Shown here: positions 13,557 to 18,293 of the stretch, piece after piece
Numbering within the stretch: the first letter of the stretch is position 1
Layout of the letters: every line of letters starts with the position of its first letter
Source of the DNA: Burkholderiaceae bacterium
GTDB taxonomy: Bacteria > Pseudomonadota > Gammaproteobacteria > Burkholderiales > Burkholderiaceae_C
Length of the DNA stretch: 18,293 bases
Assembly: GCA_023268425.1 (NCBI GenBank)
Contig: JALRFN010000217.1
Location: 1-18,293, forward strand
Reading direction: 5' to 3'
The notes under the pieces: model-generated
Told to the model about the DNA's origin: nothing
The model's database searches: none
What the model saw: only the letters and a program-made list of their open reading frames with translations
Translations under genes and position numbers: made by a program

Positions 13557-14167
13557 TGGCGCGACCCAAGTCAGCCAACCACGAACTCAAGCGCGAGGAA
13601 ATTTTGGACGTCGCGGCGCAGTGTTTTGCTCGCCAGGGTTATGTGGCCGCCAGCATGAACGACATCGCCAGCGCATGCGGCACCAGCAAGGCACGGCTCT
13701 ACCACTATTACGACAGCAAGGAAGCCATGCTGTTTGACTTGCTGGATCGCTACACCCAACGCTTGTTGGTCATCGTCGGGGAAACCGACGCTCGGGCGCA
13801 ACGGCATGGCTGGAACGATCGAGAAGCGCTGCATGACTTGGTGCGCGCGTTCTTGCAAGAGTACGGCCGCTCCGCGACGAAACACATGGCCTTGCTCAAC
13901 GACGCCAAACACTTGAGCCGCGAACAACACGACTTGATCTTGAACCGCCAACGCGATGTGGTCTCAGCGTTCACGCGCTTTCTCAAACGGGCCTACCCCG
14001 AGCGCGTGCATGGCCCGCACGAGACGCCCATCACCATGATGGTGTTTGGCATGATGAACTGGACCTTCACGTGGCTGCGCAGTGACGGCCCCATGAGCTA
14101 CGCGGACTTCGCGCAAGAAGTCATCGCCATGATGGAGCAAGGCTTGGGCTACCAACCAGTGCGTTAA
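13556..14167 (+). CDS. TetR/AcrR-family transcriptional regulator
   Basis: A 203-residue regulator. The N-terminal HTH domain (about 11-57) reads EEILDVAAQCFARQGY, then ASMNDIASACGTSKARLYHYY, the standard TetR pattern with recognition helix around 43-52. The helical C-terminal domain (TetR_C type) has Phe/Met/Trp-rich helices (MMVFGMMNWTFTWL) that could form a hydrophobic ligand pocket. Its ATG overlaps the fau TGA by one base, so translation is probably coupled. The frame is open for 13 more codons upstream, but those lie in fau and the MARPK start is typical. Target genes are not evident; PaaR-like regulators of CoA-ester catabolism have a similar look, but this is only a resemblance. The convergent lipoprotein gene ends 16 bases downstream. 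Confidence 0.92.
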   Translation: MARPKSANHELKREEILDVAAQCFARQGYVAASMNDIASACGTSKARLYHYYDSKEAMLFDLLDRYTQRLLVIVGETDARAQRHGWNDREALHDLVRAFLQEYGRSATKHMALLNDAKHLSREQHDLILNRQRDVVSAFTRFLKRAYPERVHGPHETPITMMVFGMMNWTFTWLRSDGPMSYADFAQEVIAMMEQGLGYQPVR

Positions 14168-14183
14168 ACGCTATGCGCAGGCT

Positions 14184-14603
14184 TCATTGCGGTCGCGTCG
14201 GCACCGCAATGCGCGCCGCCCATTGCAAGCGCACCTCGACCACCTCTGGCAGTCCCCGCATCAACAAGGTCGTCGCCAACACATCAGTCGACGCCACGCG
14301 CACGTAAACCCGATCAGGGACCAAGCGCCGACTGGCCTCTAAACCCAACTTTTGGAGGGACGCGCGCACGGCCTCGGCCTGCCCCGGCGCTGTGACCACA
14401 GTGAGGCCGTCGTGCAAATACTGGCCTTGCGCGCTGGCGCTCAAGGCCACCTTGCCCGACCCTGCGTCTACCCAAGCGTCTTGCAGCTGCTTGCCGTCGT
14501 ACCAAGATGCGACGTGCACCTGCGCACACGCACCCAAAGACAACCCGAACAGCAGTGGGCCCAAGACGATGCGAAAAAAGCCGGGCTTGTGATCAATGGC
14601 CAT
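14184..14603 (-). CDS. Small lipoprotein with an I9/propeptide-like fold, paired with the subtilase
   Basis: A 139-residue protein not recognised as a named family. Residues 1-25 form a signal with lipobox LGAC, so Cys26 is probably lipidated. After about 40 residues of variable sequence, 65-130 reads as strand (GLTVVTA), helix (QAEAVRASLQKLG), strand (RLVPDRVYVRV), helix (STDVLATTLLMRG), strand (PEVVEVRLQWAARIAV). That order and the closing 'hydrophobic residues-P-x-V-x-x-V' segment resemble the ferredoxin-like propeptide/I9 inhibitor of S8 proteases. Its ATG lies inside the last codons of the S8 protease gene (11-base overlap), which argues for coupled translation and equal amounts. A plausible role is folding helper or inhibitor of that protease, acting in the same membrane-anchored compartment. 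Fold and role are inferences from pattern; another small periplasmic domain is possible. Confidence 0.7.
   Translation of the reverse strand: MAIDHKPGFFRIVLGPLLFGLSLGACAQVHVASWYDGKQLQDAWVDAGSGKVALSASAQGQYLHDGLTVVTAPGQAEAVRASLQKLGLEASRRLVPDRVYVRVASTDVLATTLLMRGLPEVVEVRLQWAARIAVPTRPQ
14185..14211. repeat. Perfect 9-bp stem at the convergent gene junction
   Basis: CATTGCGGT (14185-14193) and ACCGCAATG (14203-14211) are exact reverse complements with a 9-base loop. The stem lies over the last codons and stop of the small lipoprotein gene and 18 bases after the tetR stop. No T-run follows on either strand, so it could be a Rho-assisted 3' end or an mRNA stabiliser for both genes. Confidence 0.5.
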
Positions 14604-16266
14604 AGATCTTCACCTCCCACGAATCAAACAGCGAACGCGTGAGCGCCAATTCGTCTGACACCTCAATGGTCCACGAGCCCACGGGTGACTCGCCCATGTG
14701 ACGCACCGAGCTGAAGGTAAATCCGCTTCGGATGTCTCCACATGCGCGACCGCAAGCGTGGGGACGTGTCAACTCACTCACACGGCCCAAGGGGCTGGTC
14801 AAACGCACATGCAAGTCACCGCTGTAAATCAACGCATCGTTGGTGCGCTCAGGAGTCGCTTTGAAAAATAACTCGACCCGTTCAACCACCGAGGGGCACT
14901 GGGACGCGTCGAAACGATAAGAGCGCGAGATCGCGCCGTCATTTTGTGGAATTTGCAGGGAAAACTGCGGCGTGAATCCCGGCACCAGAAGCCCCGAAGT
15001 GCATATTTTTTCCGGCCCGAACGGCACAAAGTCTGTCGCCTTTGCCACGGCTGCGGTGGCGTCAACACGACCAAAGCCAAAGCGGTGACTGTATTGACCA
15101 GACCCCATCGCAGCAGACTGGGGAGCCAGCCACCCCGCGCACGCCCCAGCCTCACAAGTCATGGGCTGGGCGGTATCCGCCAGAATCCAAGCCACTTCAC
15201 GCGCGCCAAGTTCAGCATTCGCCTGCAGCATCAAAGCCGCCACACCCGACGTCACCGCAGCGGAGCCCGAGGTGCCAACAAAACCTGAGACGCCAGTGTC
15301 ACCGCCCATGTAATCACCATCCGGGTTGGCGCCCCCTGCGCCGACCATGTCCGTCGTCACCAATCCCGCGCCCGATGAGCCGCCCGGGGCAGACACCAAA
15401 ACATTGGCTCCCGGTTCGCTGTAAGCCACGGCCTGGCCGGAGTCATCGCTGGCCCCCACCGCAATCACGTGCCGGCTGTTGGTGAAGGTGTCCCAACTGC
15501 TGAGGGACACATCCAAGGGGCAGTCCGGGTGCCTCAAGGTGCCACAGTTACCCGCCGCGAACACGATGACTGGCGCCTTCGCCAGAGCCGCCGTGGCCTC
15601 CACCTCTTCTCGCCACCCCACATCCGAGTCCGTGAAGCTGGTTGAGATTTGATGCGTCCACGAGTTGTTGACCACGCGGGCACCATGGTCAACCAAAGCG
15701 GTGTCCAGGGCCTGGGCCAGTGAATTGGTCGCTTCAAGCCCCTCATCTGGAACCACACGAAAGGCAATCAACTCCGCCAGTGGGGCAACACCTCGCCCCC
15801 CACCGTTTTCGTAAGTGGGTCCACGCGCTGCCGACGCAATCAGCCCCGCCACAGCCGTGCCGTGCCAAGCCGTCGTCGAAGCCGGATCTGGCGAAGGATC
15901 GCTGATCCCGGATAAGAAGTTGGCGTACGTCGCAATCCGGCCGCCGTCGTTGGGATCATTGAGATTCAAACCCCACAAATCGGGGTGATGGATTTGAATC
16001 GCGGTGTCCAACAGCGCCACCCTGATGCCGCGTCCCGTGTGCTCAAAGTTGAGCCCATATGGGGGCACGTTGACGCCGTTCGCATGCAGATGCCACTGCT
16101 GCGCTTCAAGCGCTTCACCGCTGCCGTCAAAAACACCATCAATCGACGCCATGCCCACCGGCTGCGGCGGCGCCGGAGAGCCACCACCGCCGCCGCAGGC
16201 GGCCAACAACGAAGCGAGCGCACAGGCCAGCCGCAGCGCCAATCCACGTAAGCTCAAAATAACCAT
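14593..16266 (-). CDS. S8 subtilisin/kexin-like serine protease lipoprotein with C-terminal P domain
   Basis: A 557-residue predicted lipoprotein: signal ending LLAAC with lipid Cys24, a short Gly/Pro linker, then the catalytic domain at about 58-410. Catalytic residues read as Asp87 (VALLDTAIQIHHPDL), His135 (WHGTAVAGLIAS), oxyanion Asn240 (VFAAGNCG) and Ser333 (GTSGSAAVTSGVAALML). The usual DTG is DTA, and GTSMAAP is GTSGSAA, closer to kexin-type enzymes. A P/Homo B domain fills about 445-557 (SGDLHVRLTSPLGRVSEL, GESPVGSWTIEVSD, SWEVKIYG). Only about 33 residues lie between Cys24 and the catalytic domain, too few for an I9 prodomain, which the overlapping downstream lipoprotein may supply. 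The ribosome site AAAGGG touches the ATG; a TTG nine bases further in (16257) fits its spacing better and keeps the signal peptide. Secreted and surface- or periplasm-anchored protease; substrates unknown. Confidence 0.93.
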   Translation of the reverse strand: MVILSLRGLALRLACALASLLAACGGGGGSPAPPQPVGMASIDGVFDGSGEALEAQQWHLHANGVNVPPYGLNFEHTGRGIRVALLDTAIQIHHPDLWGLNLNDPNDGGRIATYANFLSGISDPSPDPASTTAWHGTAVAGLIASAARGPTYENGGGRGVAPLAELIAFRVVPDEGLEATNSLAQALDTALVDHGARVVNNSWTHQISTSFTDSDVGWREEVEATAALAKAPVIVFAAGNCGTLRHPDCPLDVSLSSWDTFTNSRHVIAVGASDDSGQAVAYSEPGANVLVSAPGGSSGAGLVTTDMVGAGGANPDGDYMGGDTGVSGFVGTSGSAAVTSGVAALMLQANAELGAREVAWILADTAQPMTCEAGACAGWLAPQSAAMGSGQYSHRFGFGRVDATAAVAKATDFVPFGPEKICTSGLLVPGFTPQFSLQIPQNDGAISRSYRFDASQCPSVVERVELFFKATPERTNDALIYSGDLHVRLTSPLGRVSELTRPHACGRACGDIRSGFTFSSVRHMGESPVGSWTIEVSDELALTRSLFDSWEVKIYGH

Positions 16267-16281
16267 CCCTTTAATTAGATC

Positions 16282-16296
16282 GGCGAGCTGCTCGCC
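16282..16296. repeat. Inverted repeat GGCGAG-CTG-CTCGCC in the S8 protease leader
   Basis: A perfect 6-bp dyad with a 3-base centre lies 16 bases before the protease ATG on the minus strand. It may be an operator or a leader hairpin just upstream of the ribosome site. No other clear promoter element was found in the 131-base divergent spacer to glmU, which also holds TACTAT (16324-16329) as a weak -10-like box. Confidence 0.4.
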
Positions 16297-16397
16297 ACAC
16301 CGCCTTTGCTTTTCGCTGCCGCATACTATCGGACAATCTCGTGCCCGTCCGGAATGGAATCGGTCGTTTCGTCACAATTTCAAGTCAGCCGAGTTTT

Positions 16398-17810
16398 ATG
16401 AACCCAAGCTCTCCGCCTGTGCACGTCGTGGTCATGGCCGCCGGCAAAGGAACGCGCATGAAAAGCGCCCGCCCCAAAGTGCTCCACCAATTGGGTGGAC
16501 AGGCGCTGCTGCAGCGCGTGCTGCACACTGCACATGATTTGGGCGCGCAACAGTGCGTGGTCATCACCGGCCACCAAGCCGAGGCAGTCGAGGCGGCCAC
16601 CCAAAGCTTCGTGCCTGAAGGCTTGTCGCTCCGATTTGCACGCCAAGAACCCCAGTTGGGCACAGGGCACGCCGTCCAGCAAGCTGCCCCCGCGCTTGAG
16701 TCGGGCAGCATCGCGTTGATTCTCTCGGGTGACGTGCCGCTGACCGAATTCACCACCTTGCAGCCCCTGATTGATGCCGCGCAACAAGGTGCTTTGGCCT
16801 TGTTGACGGTCGATCACCCCCAGCCCGATGGCTATGGACGCATCGTGCGCGATGCACAAAACCAGGTGCTGGCGATCGTGGAGCACAAAGACGCGAACGA
16901 AGGCCAACGCGCCATTCGCGAAATTTACTCTGGCATCATGGCGGTCAAGGTCGATCATCTGCGGCCGTGGCTGGCTCGCTTGGACAACAACAACGCACAA
17001 AGTGAGTACTACCTCACTGACGTGGTGCGCTTTGCAGCCGCAGATGGTGTGACCATTCAAGCGGTTTGTATCGACGACCCCGTGCAAGTGGAAGGCGTCA
17101 ACAGCCCTCAGCAACTGGCTGCACTTGAGCGCGCCCTCCAGTGGCGCCAAGCACAAGCCTTGATGACTGCGGGCGTACGCCTGGCCGACCCGGCGCGCAT
17201 CGACATTCGCGGCGACTTGCAGTGCGGCCAAGACGTGGCCATCGACATCAATTGCATTTTTGAGGGCGCGGTGCGCATCGACGAAGGCGCCAGCATCGGC
17301 GCGCACTGCGTGCTGCGCAATTGCCACATCCAAGCGGGCGCTCAAATCCACCCCTACACCCACATCGACGGCGGCAAAGAGGGCGCCACAGTGGGCGCGC
17401 GCAGCCTGATTGGGCCCTTTGCTCGACTGCGCCCTGGCGCGCAACTGGGCGAAGAAGTCCACATTGGCAACTTCGTTGAAGTCAAGAACAGCCGCCTCGC
17501 CGATGGCGCCAAAGCCAACCACTTGGCTTACCTGGGTGACGCCGTGGTCGGCGAACGCGTCAACTACGGCGCGGGCAGCATCACCGCCAATTACGACGGC
17601 GCCAACAAACACCGCACCACCATCGAGGCCGATGTCCACGTGGGCAGCAACTGCGTTTTGGTGGCCCCCGTCACCATCGGTGCCGGCGGCACGGTGGGGG
17701 CCGGCTCCACCGTCACCAAAGACACGCCCCCCGGAGCCTTGACCGTCACGCGGGCCAAACAAGTCCACATCGCGGATTGGGCTCGACCCGCCAAAAAAGC
17801 GAAGCCGTAA
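16398..17810 (+). CDS. glmU: Bifunctional GlmU: GlcNAc-1-P uridyltransferase / GlcN-1-P acetyltransferase
   Basis: A 470-residue cytoplasmic enzyme making UDP-GlcNAc, the precursor of peptidoglycan and lipid A. The N-terminal uridyltransferase domain (1-230) has the nucleotide signature MAAGKGTRMKSARPKVLH (13-30), QLGTGHAVQQ (87-95) and SGDVPL (110-115). A linker helix leads to the left-handed beta-helix acetyltransferase domain (about 265-450) made of hexapeptide repeats, with HIGNFVEVKNS (355-365), His375 in AKANHLAYLGDA as the likely catalytic base, and NYGAGSITANYDGANKHRT (389-407). Length matches E. coli GlmU (456) plus a short Lys-rich tail. The frame is open 19 codons further upstream, but the start here matches family N-termini; no strong ribosome site is seen. 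It diverges from the S8 protease. Confidence 0.98.
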   Translation: MNPSSPPVHVVVMAAGKGTRMKSARPKVLHQLGGQALLQRVLHTAHDLGAQQCVVITGHQAEAVEAATQSFVPEGLSLRFARQEPQLGTGHAVQQAAPALESGSIALILSGDVPLTEFTTLQPLIDAAQQGALALLTVDHPQPDGYGRIVRDAQNQVLAIVEHKDANEGQRAIREIYSGIMAVKVDHLRPWLARLDNNNAQSEYYLTDVVRFAAADGVTIQAVCIDDPVQVEGVNSPQQLAALERALQWRQAQALMTAGVRLADPARIDIRGDLQCGQDVAIDINCIFEGAVRIDEGASIGAHCVLRNCHIQAGAQIHPYTHIDGGKEGATVGARSLIGPFARLRPGAQLGEEVHIGNFVEVKNSRLADGAKANHLAYLGDAVVGERVNYGAGSITANYDGANKHRTTIEADVHVGSNCVLVAPVTIGAGGTVGAGSTVTKDTPPGALTVTRAKQVHIADWARPAKKAKP

Positions 17811-17845
17811 AAGAGCCCCAGCGCGAGTGGCGGGCGCAGGCTCTT
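17811..17845 (+). terminator. Hairpin directly after glmU, probable transcript end
   Basis: AAGAGCC (17811-17817) pairs with GGCTCTT (17839-17845), with a GC-rich interior that can pair further. It begins at the base after the glmU stop codon. Only TT-GT-CC follows on the plus strand, so it is a weak intrinsic terminator for glmU; on the minus strand TTTT follows the stem, so it could end transcription coming from the right. Confidence 0.5.
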
Positions 17846-17886
17846 GTCCGGTGTGATCAAATGGCTTGGGAAGCAAGGCCGGGCGC

Positions 17887-17919
17887 GGACATGCACCAGT
17901 TGGAACTGCCCCGCTGTCC
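17887..17919. repeat. Nested inverted repeat in the post-glmU region
   Basis: GGACA (17887-17891) and TGTCC (17915-17919) enclose CAGTT-GG-AACTG (17897-17908), itself a perfect dyad. Two nested exact pairings in 33 bases suggest a two-part stem. Confidence 0.5.
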
Positions 17920-18059
17920 TCGTGGTTGGGCTTGACTGATTTCAGTGATACCAAGTGGGCGTCGCACAGACCTCTTGTCGAGGGGCAGGTCATCGCCTCA
18001 TACTGCCCTTCGCTTCGCTCGGTCACAAATCGGCTCAAACCCGCCCCACCGGGGTGATG

Positions 18060-18077
18060 CGGACGCTGCCGCGTCCG
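18060..18077. repeat. Perfect hairpin CGGACGC-TGCC-GCGTCCG
   Basis: Seven-base arms with a tetraloop, no T-run on either side. Too stable to be a chance pairing of ordinary spacer, but GC-rich sequence lowers the bar. Confidence 0.6.
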
Positions 18078-18149
18078 ATGGGCTTCGCCACATGTGAAGT
18101 GTTTCTTCTGCCCCGTTATGCCTCGCTGAGCAGCACAGCCGCCATGGGC

Positions 18150-18171
18150 GCGAAGCGCGCCAGCGCTTCGC
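18150..18171. repeat. Perfect 9-bp hairpin GCGAAGCGC-GCCA-GCGCTTCGC
   Basis: Nine-base exact arms around a four-base loop. Its right arm shares CTTCGC-type sequence with 18008-18016, as in REP-like families whose copies share a stem sequence. Confidence 0.65.
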
Positions 18172-18186
18172 TTCAATCATCTGACT

Positions 18187-18246
18187 CGGTCCGGTTGTTT
18201 GAACGGAGCTCAAGCCGCAGGCTTGAACGCAGTGAGTTCTGGACCG
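18187..18246. repeat. Three-level nested palindrome of about 60 bases
   Basis: CGGTCC (18187-18192) pairs with GGACCG (18241-18246); inside, GAAC (18201-18204) pairs with GTTC (18236-18239); at the centre TCAAGCC (18210-18216) pairs with GGCTTGA (18220-18226) around GCA. All arms are exact and in the right nesting order, giving a long interrupted stem. Confidence 0.6.
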
Positions 18247-18256
18247 GCCCAGGGCG

Positions 18257-18284
18257 GCGAGCAGCGCAAGGGATGCCTGCTCGC
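18257..18284. repeat. Perfect 8-bp inverted repeat GCGAGCAG / CTGCTCGC
   Basis: Exact arms 18257-18264 and 18277-18284 with a 12-base loop that can pair once more (GC/GC) past a bulge. It is the last complete structure before the window end. Confidence 0.6.
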
Positions 18285-18293
18285 GCAGCGGGC

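Larger units (their letters stand above)
17846..18293. other. Non-coding region dense in inverted repeats, running off the window
   Basis: About 450 bases after glmU hold no frame with a recognisable product. At least seven inverted repeats with perfect arms of 5-9 bases follow one another, several nested; the best are listed separately. Others are GACCT/AGGTC (17969-17991, with inner CCTC/GAGG) and GGGCAG/CTGCCC (17983-18008), which overlap and so are alternatives. CTTCGCTTC occurs twice (18008-18016, 18166-18174). Long frames on the minus strand here are continuations of a shadow of glmU. Candidates: a structured non-coding RNA, a cluster of repetitive extragenic palindromes, or decayed mobile DNA. 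Confidence 0.55.

Noticed and set aside
17921..17935. Integron attC-like core GTTGGGC within the hairpin-rich tract
   Set aside because: It fits GTTRRRY, but no matching RYYYAAC at the right distance, no cassette frames and no integrase were found.
16380..18176. Open frame of 598 codons on the minus strand opposite glmU
   Set aside because: It mirrors glmU codon by codon, has no family motif or ribosome site, and arises from the strong third-base bias of GC-rich genes. glmU has every expected catalytic motif.

Overview
The window looks like chromosomal DNA of a betaproteobacterium, most likely Comamonadaceae (Limnohabitans/Rhodoferax/Hydrogenophaga-like). This rests on moderately high GC, heavy use of TTG for leucine, and typical Burkholderiales gene neighbourhoods: an acyl-CoA ligase beside liv-type ABC transporter genes, and a Crp-type regulator divergent from them. 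No insertion sequence, CRISPR array, rRNA or tRNA was seen. The taxon is inferred from protein style, not from a marker gene.

Layout. 1-412: the 3' end of a probable TRAP-type solute-binding protein gene (+) lies against a livG gene (-) that is cut off inside its Walker A motif; this is a rearrangement or assembly junction. 413-4241: a long acyl-CoA synthetase (-) diverges from a Crp/Fnr-family regulator (+) across an intergenic region holding two 6-N6-6 dyads; an RsuA/RluF-type pseudouridine synthase follows the regulator. 4242-6340: htpG behind a clear heat-shock (sigma-32) promoter, ending at a terminator that lies in the 3' end of the convergent next gene. 6305-8295 (-): CsoR/FrmR-family regulator, glutathione S-transferase and enoyl-CoA hydratase-like protein, in that transcription order. 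8296-8804: a 509-base divergent spacer with no convincing gene, holding a CsoR-type operator just upstream of a DUF302 lipoprotein gene (+). A terminator-like hairpin and then a FadL/OmpP1-type outer-membrane channel gene (+) follow.

10905-14167: soluble lytic transglycosylase (-), divergent with only 27 bases between start codons from 5-formyltetrahydrofolate cyclo-ligase, which overlaps a TetR regulator (TGATG). 14184-16266 (-): a kexin-like S8 subtilase lipoprotein with a C-terminal P domain and no visible prodomain, overlapping by 11 bases a small lipoprotein whose predicted beta-alpha-beta-beta-alpha-beta order resembles a subtilase propeptide/I9 inhibitor. 16398-17810: glmU. 17811-18293: no gene, but an unusual density of perfect and nested inverted repeats up to the window end.

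Most genes are housekeeping: GlmU and Slt act on peptidoglycan supply and turnover, Fau on folate, HtpG on protein folding, and the pseudouridine synthase on rRNA. The less ordinary parts are (1) the subtilase/I9-like lipoprotein pair, (2) the CsoR-like regulator with non-canonical cysteines and its candidate operator before the DUF302-FadL genes, (3) the double dyad between the acyl-CoA ligase and the Crp-like regulator, and (4) the hairpin-dense 3' region. All functions are inferred from sequence reading; no database search was run.
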